DNA of 64,000 nucleotides, from positions 434,001 through 498,000 of the forward strand of contig JAILXR010000001.1 in assembly GCA_050789445.1 (NCBI GenBank), in the 5' to 3' direction. Shown here piece by piece: positions 25,677 through 34,336 of the stretch. Position numbers and translations under genes: made by a program. The notes under the pieces are model-generated. The model was not told the DNA's origin and made no database searches. It was given only the letters and a program-made list of their open reading frames with translations. Each line of letters begins with the position of its first letter. Positions within the stretch are counted from its first letter, which is position 1. Origin of the DNA: JAWSVE01 sp050789445. Lineage in GTDB: Bacteria; Pseudomonadota; Gammaproteobacteria; Pseudomonadales; Cellvibrionaceae.

Positions 25677-26543
25677 ATGAAAGGAATTGTATTAGCAGGT
25701 GGTTCTGGAACAAGATTGCATCCGCTGACAATGGTAGTCTCTAAACAGTTATTACCTATCTATGACAAGCCGATGATTTACTACCCCTTATCTGTATTTA
25801 TGATGGCGGGCATTCAAGACATATTGATTATTTCAACGCCTGAAGCTTTACCTTTGTATCAACAATTACTTGGCGATGGATCTCAATTCGGAGCTAATTT
25901 CCAATATGCAGTGCAGCCCTCTCCAGATGGTTTGGCTCAGGCATTTTTGATTGGCGAAAAATTTATTGGTCAAGATAATGTTAGTTTAATTCTCGGCGAT
26001 AATATTTTTTATGGTCATCATTTTAATGAAAGTTTGGATGCCGCAATAAAAAGAAAAGAAGGCGCTACAATTTTTGGTTATCAAGTAACAGATCCTGAAA
26101 GATTTGGGGTTGTGGATTTTGATGAAAATGGCAAAGCAATCAGTATCGAAGAAAAGCCAGAAAAGCCAAAATCAAAATTTGCGGTCACAGGTCTCTATTT
26201 CTACGATAACCAAGTGATTGATATTGCTAAAACAATAAAGCCGTCAAAAAGAGGTGAGTTAGAAATTACAGAGGTGAATCAAAAATATCTAGATAATAAG
26301 CAACTCCATGTTGAGTTGCTGGGGAGAGGTTTTGCTTGGCTTGATACGGGAACTCACGATTCTTTGTTGGAGGCCAGTCACTTTGTTCAAACTTTGGAGC
26401 GTCGACAGGCTTTGAAGGTGGCTTGTTTAGAGGAAATTGCTTTTTTAAATCAGTGGATTGATGCCGCGCAATTACAAAAGCAAGCCGAAAAATATACAAA
26501 ATCAGGTTATGGGGATTACCTATTGCGCCTGTTAGAGGCTTGA
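25677..26543 (+). CDS. rmlA: Glucose-1-phosphate thymidylyltransferase
   Basis: The 288-residue nucleotidyltransferase makes dTDP-glucose. It starts KGIVLAGGSGTRLHPLT with the signature GxGTRL, then SKQLLPIYDKPMIYYPL, LILGDNIFYG (metal-binding Asp) and the long-form RmlA tail. EEKPEKPKSKFAVTGLYFYD is a typical product-binding region. It is 69 nt after rmlB in the same direction. Confidence 0.97.
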   Translation: MKGIVLAGGSGTRLHPLTMVVSKQLLPIYDKPMIYYPLSVFMMAGIQDILIISTPEALPLYQQLLGDGSQFGANFQYAVQPSPDGLAQAFLIGEKFIGQDNVSLILGDNIFYGHHFNESLDAAIKRKEGATIFGYQVTDPERFGVVDFDENGKAISIEEKPEKPKSKFAVTGLYFYDNQVIDIAKTIKPSKRGELEITEVNQKYLDNKQLHVELLGRGFAWLDTGTHDSLLEASHFVQTLERRQALKVACLEEIAFLNQWIDAAQLQKQAEKYTKSGYGDYLLRLLEA

Positions 26544-26628
26544 GAAGCTCGATTTTTCTGTTTAAATCAATTCAATAATATACAAATCAAGCATAAGTAA
26601 TTTCAGAATAAATAAATGTGAAAACTGC

Positions 26629-27165
26629 ATGAAAGTTATCGATACAAAAATATCAGATGTAAAAATCATAGAGCCAAAAGTGTTTGGCGACGAGCGAGGT
26701 TTTTTTCTCGAAACATTTCAAGTAGACCGTTACCGAGACTTGGCTGGCATCACACAGCCTTTTGTGCAGGATAATTATTCTCGGTCCGAAAAGAATGTAC
26801 TTCGAGGTTTGCATTTTCAGCGTAAAAAACCGCAAGGCAAGTTAGTCCGCGTTGTTCGCGGAGAGGTATTTGATGTAGCCGTTGATATCCGTCCAGATTC
26901 AAAAACATTTAAGCAGTGGGTTGGCGTTCGCTTGTCTGAAGAAAATCAGCGTCAGTTATGGGTGCCGCCAGAGCTTGCGCATGGTTTCTTGGTGCTCAGT
27001 GAAAGTGCTGATTTCGAATATAAGTGTACGGATTATTACGATCCCACAGATGAAGTGTGTATCCATTGGCAAGACCCTGAGCTTTCAATAGATTGGCCTG
27101 TTGAAAATCCGTTGCTATCTGAAAAAGATAAAAACGGTTTGCTATTAAAGGATGCTGTACCTTGA
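26629..27165 (+). CDS. rmlC: dTDP-4-dehydrorhamnose 3,5-epimerase
   Basis: The 178-residue cupin-type epimerase shows FGDERGFFLETFQ, the active-site LRGLHFQ with catalytic His, VRVVRGEVFDVAVDIR with the second conserved Asp, and WVPPELAHGFLVLS. It epimerises C3 and C5 of dTDP-4-keto-6-deoxyglucose. The stop codon overlaps the TTG start of rmlD by 4 nt, so the two are translationally coupled. Confidence 0.96.
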   Translation: MKVIDTKISDVKIIEPKVFGDERGFFLETFQVDRYRDLAGITQPFVQDNYSRSEKNVLRGLHFQRKKPQGKLVRVVRGEVFDVAVDIRPDSKTFKQWVGVRLSEENQRQLWVPPELAHGFLVLSESADFEYKCTDYYDPTDEVCIHWQDPELSIDWPVENPLLSEKDKNGLLLKDAVP

Positions 27166-28043
27166 AAATCTTAGTAGCGGGTGCGGCGGGGCAGGTAGGG
27201 CGAGAGCTGGTTGAGTTCTGTATTACTCATGATTTAGATGTCATTGCATGTAATCGTGAAGATCTCGATATTTCGAACCGCCAAAAAATAAGCGAAGTCG
27301 TTCAAAAATATTCTCCAAGTATCATTGTTAACGCTGCAGCTTACACGGCTGTAGATAAGGCGGAAGAGGAAGAGGAAAAAGAAAGCGCATGGGCAATTAA
27401 TAGTGAAGGGGTAAAAAATCTAGCACTTGTTTGTTCAGAAGAAAATATATTACTTGTCCATATATCAACCGACTATGTTTTTGATGGTGAAAAGCCTTCG
27501 GCCTATGTCGAAGACGATTCAACAAACCCGCTGGGAGAATACGGTAAGAGTAAGCTTGCGGGTGAGTTAGCGATACAAAAGCTCTGTGCCGATTTTTATA
27601 TATTAAGAACTAGCTGGGTGTTTGGTCAATACGGAAACAATTTTGTGAAAACAATGTTGCGGTTGGCCCAAAAAGGCAATCCATTGCGAGTCGTTAGCGA
27701 TCAAAAGGGGACGCCAACACCCGCCTTAATGATAGCTGAGGCTATTGTTGATGTTATTAAAAATAAAGTGACGCTTGAGAGTGGAATTTACCATATCAGT
27801 GGAATGCCCGAAGTAACCTGGCATGAATTTGCTTGTTCTATTATTGATATGGCAAGTAGGCTAGGAATGTGTGAAAAGGTTGATGTTCAGCCTATAACCA
27901 CGGCCGAGTTCCCGACTCCAGCCAAAAGGCCCCAAAATTCTTGCCTTGATAGTAGAAAGCTTTTTGAGGCGCTAAATCTCACCCCTCGTAGCTGGAATAC
28001 TTATCTGAAAGGCGTTTTAGTGAGTATGCAAAAAGAGCTTTAA
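27162..28043 (+). CDS. rmlD: dTDP-4-dehydrorhamnose reductase
   Basis: The 293-residue SDR-type reductase gives dTDP-L-rhamnose. It begins MKILVAGAAGQVGRELVEF, has NAAAYTAVDKAE, the catalytic Thr segment STDYVFDG and the YGKSK pair. Translation starts at TTG 27162, overlapping the rmlC stop by 4 nt. With rmlB, rmlA and rmlC it completes the rhamnose route. A new promoter is likely before the next gene. Confidence 0.95.
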   Translation: MKILVAGAAGQVGRELVEFCITHDLDVIACNREDLDISNRQKISEVVQKYSPSIIVNAAAYTAVDKAEEEEEKESAWAINSEGVKNLALVCSEENILLVHISTDYVFDGEKPSAYVEDDSTNPLGEYGKSKLAGELAIQKLCADFYILRTSWVFGQYGNNFVKTMLRLAQKGNPLRVVSDQKGTPTPALMIAEAIVDVIKNKVTLESGIYHISGMPEVTWHEFACSIIDMASRLGMCEKVDVQPITTAEFPTPAKRPQNSCLDSRKLFEALNLTPRSWNTYLKGVLVSMQKEL

Positions 28044-28105
28044 ATCTAAATAATTAAAAGCGTCTAAAAGCCCGATAAATTAAATGTGTGAATAATGCCC
28101 CTAAG

Positions 28106-28135
28106 TTTTCATTGTCGAGCGTATTCTTTTATACT
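28106..28135 (+). promoter_or_regulatory. Possible promoter for manC and downstream sugar genes
   Basis: TTTTCA (28106-28111) is separated by 18 nt from TATACT (28130-28135). The transcript would begin near 28142, immediately before a nested inverted repeat. It would separate the rml genes from the rest of the cluster. Confidence 0.4.
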
Positions 28136-28155
28136 GCACCCCGCTTTTTAGCTGA

Positions 28156-28206
28156 AAACCGGACTTTCTAACAAGCTCATTAGCATCAGCTTGGAGTGGC
28201 CGGTTT
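28156..28206 (+). repeat. Nested inverted repeat in manC leader
   Basis: AAACCGG (28156-28162) pairs with CCGGTTT (28200-28206), and inside it CAAGCT (28172-28177) pairs with AGCTTG (28188-28193). In RNA this forms a two-tier hairpin that would include the GGAG at 28193-28196, next to an in-frame ATG at 28209. It may be a leader control element; no known riboswitch is recognised. Confidence 0.55.
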
Positions 28207-28262
28207 GAATGTACTGCGGTTTTGAAAAGTCGCATCAAATTGATTACAAATTGGTTAAATAT

Positions 28263-29675
28263 ATGTTGATTCCTGTCATATTAGCGGGCGGTTCCGGTTC
28301 TCGGCTTTGGCCTCTCTCTCGCCAACAATTCCCAAAGCAATTCCTGTCACTGTTTGGTGAACACTCTATGTTGCAACAAACGCTGTTGCGTTTGAATGGT
28401 TTGGAGGGTTTGTCCGATCCTATTATTGTTTGTAATGAAGATCATCGGTTTACGGTGGCAGAGCAGCTTCAAAAAATCGGTATCAAAGGCTCGATAGTGT
28501 TGGAACCTATAGCAAGAAACACTGCACCAGCCATTACGTTGGCGGCCATGTTGGCGAATGACATTGATCCGGACGCGAAGCTATTGGTTCTTGCAGCAGA
28601 TCATCTTATAAAAGATGTTGATGTGTTTCAGGCAGCAGTAACTGCAGCGTCACAGTGTGCAGATAAAGGAAATTTAGTGACATTTGGTGTAGTCCCAACT
28701 CGTCCTGAAACAGGTTATGGATACATTAATACTGATAAAAACAGTGGAGACGTGAAAACTGGTTTAAAAACTAAACGTTTCGTTGAAAAACCTGATTTAA
28801 AAACAGCAGAAAAATATTTGGCTGACGGCAATTATTTTTGGAATAGCGGTATGTTTGTTTTTACAGCGGCTGCTTTTTTAAATAGTTTGCAAGAATACAA
28901 TAAAGAATGTTTTAACACCGTATCAGCATCTTTGAAAAATAAAACAACGGACATTGACTTTATTCGAGTCGATAAAGAAGAATTTTCCAAAGCACCCGAT
29001 ATTTCTGTTGATTACGCCGTAATGGAAAAAGCAAAAAATGTGTACTGTATTCCTTTGGATGCCGGTTGGAGTGATGTTGGTTGTTGGCGATCATATTGGG
29101 ATGCACAAGAAAAAGATGAAAATGGCAACTCTCTTGTTGGTGATGCCATGGCCATATCCACAAAAAACACTTTGATTTATTCTAAAGACAAGTTGGTTTC
29201 TACTATTGGTGTTGAAAACCTAGTGGTAGTTAACACAGCTGATGCGGTACTGGTTATCGATAAAAAATGTGCACAAGATGTAAAATCAGCTATTGAATTA
29301 TTAAAGAAAGAGGATCGCTCTGAACATATTACTCACCGAGAAGTGCATCGCCCTTGGGGTGCTTATGATTCCATTGATAACGGTGAACGTTTTCAGGTGA
29401 AACGCATTACGGTTAAGCCCGGCGCAAGCCTGTCATTGCAAATGCATCATCATCGCGCTGAACATTGGATTGTTGTGAGTGGTACAGCAATCGTCCAAAA
29501 AGGCGATGAAGAATTAATGCTTTCAGAAAACCAATCAACCTATATACCTTTGGGCGTTACGCATCGACTCACCAATCCAGGGCGTCTTCCATTAGAATTG
29601 ATTGAAGTTCAATCTGGTTCCTATTTAGGTGAAGATGATATCGTTCGTTTTGATGATACTTACGGCCGGGTATAA
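28263..29675 (+). CDS. manC: Mannose-1-phosphate guanylyltransferase / mannose-6-phosphate isomerase
   Basis: The 470-residue type II bifunctional enzyme has an N-terminal nucleotidyltransferase (PVILAGGSGSRLWPLSRQQ, FVEKPDLKTAEKYL) and a C-terminal cupin phosphomannose isomerase (RPWGAYDSI, LQMHHHRAEHWIVVSGTA, YIPLGVTHRLTNPG). It makes GDP-mannose from mannose 1-phosphate. ATG 28263 is chosen because family members begin with such a short segment before VILAGG; an in-frame ATG at 28209 has GGAG upstream and would add 18 residues. No GDP-mannose dehydratase gene is seen in the locus, so the product may be used as mannose or by genes elsewhere. Confidence 0.92.
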   Translation: MLIPVILAGGSGSRLWPLSRQQFPKQFLSLFGEHSMLQQTLLRLNGLEGLSDPIIVCNEDHRFTVAEQLQKIGIKGSIVLEPIARNTAPAITLAAMLANDIDPDAKLLVLAADHLIKDVDVFQAAVTAASQCADKGNLVTFGVVPTRPETGYGYINTDKNSGDVKTGLKTKRFVEKPDLKTAEKYLADGNYFWNSGMFVFTAAAFLNSLQEYNKECFNTVSASLKNKTTDIDFIRVDKEEFSKAPDISVDYAVMEKAKNVYCIPLDAGWSDVGCWRSYWDAQEKDENGNSLVGDAMAISTKNTLIYSKDKLVSTIGVENLVVVNTADAVLVIDKKCAQDVKSAIELLKKEDRSEHITHREVHRPWGAYDSIDNGERFQVKRITVKPGASLSLQMHHHRAEHWIVVSGTAIVQKGDEELMLSENQSTYIPLGVTHRLTNPGRLPLELIEVQSGSYLGEDDIVRFDDTYGRV

Positions 29676-29745
29676 TTACCCATTATTGGATAGCGAGTAG
29701 AATTTTAATTTTTGTGTTGTTAATCGCATATAAGAGTATTCAGGA

Positions 29746-30771
29746 ATGAGTCGTTACGAAGAGTTAAAAAAAGATTTACAGAAGAATCCGAAAACGTGGT
29801 TGGTGACTGGTGTTGCTGGGTTTATAGGCTCCAATTTATTAGAGACATTATTAAAGCTAAATCAAAAAGTCGTAGGGCTAGATAATTTCGCAACAGGCCA
29901 TCAGCGTAATTTAGACGAAGTGCAGGGCCTCGTTACTCCTGAGCAATGGGCATTATTTGATTTTATCAAAGGCGATATTCGCGAAATCGAAGATTGTAAA
30001 AAAGCAGTTGGCGGTGTTGATTATGTGTTGCATCAAGCTGCGTTAGGTTCTGTTCCTCGCTCAATTAATGATCCAGCGACAACAAATGCCGTTAACATAT
30101 CTGGTTTTTTAAATATGTTAATAGCAGCAAAAGATGAAGAGGTAAGCAGCTTCACTTATGCCGCATCAAGCTCAACTTATGGCGACCATCCTGCATTACC
30201 CAAATTAGAAGAAAATATTGGTAATCCATTATCGCCTTATGCGGTTACAAAATACGTTAACGAGCTCTATGCAGATGTTTTTTCCCGAACATATGGCTTT
30301 AAATCCATAGGCCTTCGTTACTTTAATGTCTTTGGTCAACGACAAGACCCTGATGGAGCGTACGCTGCTGTCATTCCAAAATGGACAGCTTCCATGATTA
30401 AAGGTGAAGATGTTTTCATTAATGGTGATGGCGAGACAAGTCGAGATTTTTGCTTCATTGAAAATACAGTTCAAATGAACTTATTGGCAGCAACAGCCGA
30501 TGATGAATCTAAAAATGAAGTCTATAATGTCGCTGTTGGTGATAGAACAACACTTAATACACTTTACGAAGCTATAAAAACTGCGCTCTCAGAAAACAAA
30601 ATAAAAGTAGATGGCGATCTTGTTTATAGGGATTTTAGAGCGGGGGATGTTCGCCATTCTCAAGCCGATATTTCAAAAGCAAAAGAAAAATTAGACTATA
30701 AACCTGATTTTAGAATCTTAGAAGGTATCCAAAAAGCGATGCCTTGGTATATTAAATTTTCAGAGGTTTGA
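29746..30771 (+). CDS. wbpP: UDP-N-acetylglucosamine 4-epimerase (WbpP/TviC-like)
   Basis: The 341-residue extended SDR starts with YEELKKDLQKNPKTWLVTGV and has VAGFIGSNLLETLLKLNQ, the family segment LHQAALGSVPRSINDP, the Ser/Tyr/Lys catalytic set in ASSSTYG and SPYAVTKYVNELYA, and FGQRQDPDGAYAAVIP. The N-terminal extension and length match P. aeruginosa O6 WbpP and Salmonella TviC, which interconvert UDP-GlcNAc and UDP-GalNAc (or their uronates). The partner UDP-sugar 6-dehydrogenase (WbpO/TviB), often next to it, is not in the window. So UDP-GalNAc is the simplest product. Confidence 0.87.
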   Translation: MSRYEELKKDLQKNPKTWLVTGVAGFIGSNLLETLLKLNQKVVGLDNFATGHQRNLDEVQGLVTPEQWALFDFIKGDIREIEDCKKAVGGVDYVLHQAALGSVPRSINDPATTNAVNISGFLNMLIAAKDEEVSSFTYAASSSTYGDHPALPKLEENIGNPLSPYAVTKYVNELYADVFSRTYGFKSIGLRYFNVFGQRQDPDGAYAAVIPKWTASMIKGEDVFINGDGETSRDFCFIENTVQMNLLAATADDESKNEVYNVAVGDRTTLNTLYEAIKTALSENKIKVDGDLVYRDFRAGDVRHSQADISKAKEKLDYKPDFRILEGIQKAMPWYIKFSEV

Positions 30772-30820
30772 AGTTTTAAGTATTTAAAATTTTAGTAGTT
30801 GTTAAATATATGGATGATGA

Positions 30821-31915
30821 ATGAAACTAATAGATATTATCGCTGGCGCTAGACCGAATTTTGTAAAAATAGCACCGATTGTTGAAGCGATAGAAAAAGA
30901 GCAAAAGAACGGTTTTTTAGTCGAGTACCGTTTGATTCATACAGGTCAGCACTATGATGCTGCCATGTCAGGAAGTTTCTTTGAGCAATTAGGAATACCA
31001 GAACCTCATATAAATCTAGAGGTTGGCTCAGGAACTCAGGCAGAACAAACTGGCGCAATAATGACTGGGTATGAATCTTTGTTAGCTAATAAAAAAAGTG
31101 ATCTCTGTATCGTTGTTGGCGACGTAAATTCTACAATGGCTTGTTCTATAGTAGCGAGAAAGATGGGAGTTAAGGTTGCTCATGTCGAGGCTGGTATACG
31201 CTCAAACGATTGGGCTATGCCAGAAGAAATAAATAGAGTAGTGACGGACTCAATTACAAATTGGTTTTTTACAACAAGTAGGGCGGCTGGGTTAAATCTA
31301 AAAAAAGCAGGGGTTGAAGACGAAAGAATATTTTTTGTTGGAAATACAATGATTGATACCTTGCTGAAGCAAAGAGAAAACTTTCGGGCACCTACTTTTT
31401 GGGGTAGCCTAAATTTACAAAAAAAAGAATATGTTGTTTTAACATTGCATCGGCCTTCGAATGTTGATGGTGAGAATAAACTCATAGAGTTACTTCAGTT
31501 AATTAATGATGCAGTTAAAACTGTTCCTGTAGTTTTTCCTGTTCACCCGCGTACTTCTAATATGTTGAAAACTTCCGGTCAGCATTTTAAAAATATTCAT
31601 TTCGTTGATCCTCAAGCTTATTTGGAATTTAATTATCTGGTGGAGCATTCTAAAGGTGTAGTAACTGATTCTGGTGGAATTACTGAAGAAACTACAGTAA
31701 TGGGTATTCCGTGTATTACCTTAAGGGAAAATACTGAGCGTCCAGAAACCGTCGAAATTGGAACCAATGAGCTAGCTGGTACCGATCATAAAATAATCAA
31801 AGAGAAATTGGAAAAACTACTAAGTGGTAGTTGGAAAAAAGGAGCTGTTCCTGAGTTGTGGGATGGCTCTACAGGAGAGCGAGTTTTAAAAATAATCAAA
31901 GATATTCTAAAATAA
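30821..31915 (+). CDS. wecB: UDP-N-acetylglucosamine 2-epimerase, non-hydrolysing (WecB)
   Basis: The 364-residue GT-B-fold enzyme converts UDP-GlcNAc to UDP-ManNAc. Visible motifs are GARPNFVKIAPIVEA, HTGQHYDAAMSGSFFEQL, VVGDVNSTMACSIVARK, HVEAGIRSNDWAMPEEINR and SGGITEETTVMGIPCITLR. Downstream WecC-type dehydrogenase is absent, so UDP-ManNAc may be used directly or processed elsewhere. The upstream gap is 49 nt. It differs clearly from the hydrolysing NeuC/LegG enzyme at 34329. Confidence 0.94.
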   Translation: MKLIDIIAGARPNFVKIAPIVEAIEKEQKNGFLVEYRLIHTGQHYDAAMSGSFFEQLGIPEPHINLEVGSGTQAEQTGAIMTGYESLLANKKSDLCIVVGDVNSTMACSIVARKMGVKVAHVEAGIRSNDWAMPEEINRVVTDSITNWFFTTSRAAGLNLKKAGVEDERIFFVGNTMIDTLLKQRENFRAPTFWGSLNLQKKEYVVLTLHRPSNVDGENKLIELLQLINDAVKTVPVVFPVHPRTSNMLKTSGQHFKNIHFVDPQAYLEFNYLVEHSKGVVTDSGGITEETTVMGIPCITLRENTERPETVEIGTNELAGTDHKIIKEKLEKLLSGSWKKGAVPELWDGSTGERVLKIIKDILK

Positions 31916-31973
31916 ATATTTTTAGTTTTACTTCTTAGATAATTAATACAAGAAATCCCGGGGCTTAGTAAAA

Positions 31974-33161
31974 GTGAATATTCTTGAACTTATTGGCCGG
32001 AAGGAAGCGCTTTTTTCTTCCGATATAAATAATTCTGAAAATAAAATCCGAGAAAAAGTTTCAAAATCTCGCTTCTTAGTTTTAGGGGGGGCGGGTTCAA
32101 TTGGGCAGGCTGTGTCGAAGGAGATTTTTAAGCGTAACCCGAAAAAATTGGATATTGTTGATATTAGTGAAAATAATTTAGTTGAACTTGTGCGTGACCT
32201 AAGATCATCACTAGGTTATACGAGTGGCTCTTTTCGAACTTTTGCGCTAGATATCGGCTCTGTAGAATATGATGCTTTTATCAAGTCTGATGGAGAATAT
32301 GACTACGTTCTGAATCTTTCAGCGCTAAAACATGTGCGATCTGAAAAAGATCCTTTTACATTGATGAGAATGATTGATGTAAATGTATTTAATACTGATA
32401 AAACATTGCTTCAGTCTACAGAAAAAGGCGTTAGTAAATATTTTTGTGTGTCTACGGATAAAGCAGCTAATCCCGTCAATATGATGGGTGCGTCAAAACG
32501 AATAATGGAAATGTTTTTGCAGCGGCGAAGTCAGCACATCGATATTTCGACTGCCAGATTTGCAAACGTTGCTTTTTCTGATGGCTCTTTACTGCATGGT
32601 TTTAATCAGCGAATGGAAAAAAGACAACCGATAGTAGCGCCTAATGATATCAAGCGATACTTTGTCACCCCGCAAGAATCAGGAGAGCTTTGCTTGATGT
32701 CATGTCTGTTTGGCGAGAATAGAGATATTTTTTTTCCTAAGCTTAGTGAGGCACTTCATTTGATTTCTTTTTCAGATATAGCTGTGAAATATTTGAAGGG
32801 CAGAGGATATGAGCCGTTCCTATGCACTGATGAAGATGAAGCCAGGAAGCTGGCTAAAACTCTGGCTGAAGAAAGTAAATGGCCTTGTTTGTTTTCGGCC
32901 AGTGATACCACTGGAGAAAAAGACTTCGAAGAGTTTTTTACAGATAAAGAAAGTTTAGATATGGAGCGTTTTTCAAGTTTAGGTGTAATCAAACCTGAAT
33001 CAGGGTTTGATCAAGAAAAGCTAATTCACTTCAAAAATAGCATATTAGAAATGAAAGATAAAAAATCGTGGACAAAGCAAGAAATTGTTGATTTGTTTTT
33101 TTATATGATTCCAGATTTTGCTCACAAAGAAACTGGGAAATACCTTGATAGTAAAATGTAA
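31974..33161 (+). CDS. legB: Legionaminic pathway NDP-GlcNAc 4,6-dehydratase (LegB-like)
   Basis: The 395-residue polysaccharide-dehydratase protein has the Rossmann motif VLGGAGSIGQAV near residue 35 and ALKHVRSEKDPF. Its active-site region STDKAANPVNMMGASKR has Met in place of the SDR Tyr, as in WbpM/FlaA1-type dehydratases, and VAFSDGSLLHGF follows. It lacks membrane segments, unlike WbpM at 50856. Next to legC it should make the 4-keto-6-deoxy sugar that LegC aminates. In Campylobacter jejuni the substrate is GDP-GlcNAc; the ptmE gene downstream suggests the same here. GTG 31974 is the start, with a weak ribosome binding site. A G7 tract lies at 32085-32091 in the glycine-loop codons. Confidence 0.87.
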   Translation: MNILELIGRKEALFSSDINNSENKIREKVSKSRFLVLGGAGSIGQAVSKEIFKRNPKKLDIVDISENNLVELVRDLRSSLGYTSGSFRTFALDIGSVEYDAFIKSDGEYDYVLNLSALKHVRSEKDPFTLMRMIDVNVFNTDKTLLQSTEKGVSKYFCVSTDKAANPVNMMGASKRIMEMFLQRRSQHIDISTARFANVAFSDGSLLHGFNQRMEKRQPIVAPNDIKRYFVTPQESGELCLMSCLFGENRDIFFPKLSEALHLISFSDIAVKYLKGRGYEPFLCTDEDEARKLAKTLAEESKWPCLFSASDTTGEKDFEEFFTDKESLDMERFSSLGVIKPESGFDQEKLIHFKNSILEMKDKKSWTKQEIVDLFFYMIPDFAHKETGKYLDSKM

Positions 33162-33172
33162 GATTTTCTCCA

Positions 33173-34336
33173 ATGATTAATGATCTGATTAATTTTATTC
33201 AAAACAAATATCAAACAAGTGATTTCATTCCTCTACATTCTCCTGTTTTTGTTGGGAATGAATTGAAATATGTTTCAGATACTATCAATAGTACCTTTGT
33301 TTCGAGTGTCGGACAGTATGTAAGTGATTTTGAAGAGAAAATAGAAAAATTTACTCAGTCACCAAAAGCTGTGGCGACAGTTAATGGTACCGCTGCACTA
33401 CACGCAGCACTGTATATGGACGGCGTTGAACATGGTGATCTAGTTATAACTCAAGCGCTCACTTTTGTGGCTACATGCAATGCTCTATATCATATGGGCG
33501 TAGAGCCTATTTTTGTGGATGTGTCTAAAAAAAGTTTGGGACTTTGTCCTGTGGCTTTAGAAAAATACTTAACAGAAAATGCATTTATAGATGAACGAGG
33601 GTGTATACACAAAAAAACACAACAAAGAATAAAAGCAGTTGTTCCTATGCATACATTTGGTCATCCAGTAGAACTTGATGAGATTTTGTTAGTTTGCGAA
33701 AAATGGAATTTATCTTTAATTGAAGATGCTGCTGAAAGTTTAGGGTCTTTTTATAAAGGAAAGCACACGGGAACATTTGGAAAATATGGAGCGCTGAGTT
33801 TTAATGGGAATAAAATTATAACCACCGGCGGTGGTGGAATAGTATTGTGTAAAACAGCCGAGCAAGGTGTACATACTAAGCATGTGACAACTACAGCAAA
33901 GGTTCCCCATCCGTATGAATTTTTTCATGACGAACCTGGCTTTAATTATAGAATGCCTAATTTAAATGCCGCTTTAGGTTGCGCTCAAATGGAAACCCTA
34001 CCTGATTTTCTTTATAGGAAGAGGGTGCTCGCTGAAAATTATTCCAATTTTTTTAAAGATAGCGACTATCTTTTTGTAGAAGAACCGGAATATGCAACTT
34101 CAAATTATTGGTTAAATGCAGTTATCTGTAAAAACAAAGAGAGCAGAGAAGAACTGATAAAAAAAACCAATGAAGCAGGTGTGATGACTCGACCTGTTTG
34201 GAAGCTCATGCACAGATTGCCAATGTTCTCCCAATCACTTTGTGGTGATTTATCTGTTTCTGAGTGGATCGAAGCTCACTTAGTTAATTTGCCTAGCTCT
34301 CCTATTTTTTTGGAGGATGAATTACATAATGCTTAA
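33173..34336 (+). CDS. legC: LegC-family PLP aminotransferase
   Basis: The 387-residue DegT/DnrJ/EryC1-type aminotransferase has VNGTAALHAALYM, TQALTFVATCNAL, the PLP-binding LIEDAAESLGSFYKGK, and the Schiff-base Lys in SFNGNKIITTGGGG. It would aminate C4 of the keto sugar made by LegB, using glutamate. Tight packing (11 nt after legB, 8-nt overlap with legG) places it in the legionaminic acid module. The subgroup call relies on this context together with the conserved FGHPVELDEI segment. Confidence 0.9.
   Translation: MINDLINFIQNKYQTSDFIPLHSPVFVGNELKYVSDTINSTFVSSVGQYVSDFEEKIEKFTQSPKAVATVNGTAALHAALYMDGVEHGDLVITQALTFVATCNALYHMGVEPIFVDVSKKSLGLCPVALEKYLTENAFIDERGCIHKKTQQRIKAVVPMHTFGHPVELDEILLVCEKWNLSLIEDAAESLGSFYKGKHTGTFGKYGALSFNGNKIITTGGGGIVLCKTAEQGVHTKHVTTTAKVPHPYEFFHDEPGFNYRMPNLNAALGCAQMETLPDFLYRKRVLAENYSNFFKDSDYLFVEEPEYATSNYWLNAVICKNKESREELIKKTNEAGVMTRPVWKLMHRLPMFSQSLCGDLSVSEWIEAHLVNLPSSPIFLEDELHNA
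34312..34316 (+). promoter_or_regulatory. Ribosome binding site deciding the legG start
   Basis: GGAGG sits directly against an in-frame ATG at 34317, too close to serve it, but 12 nt before ATG 34329. The site therefore favours the later start. Confidence 0.6.
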
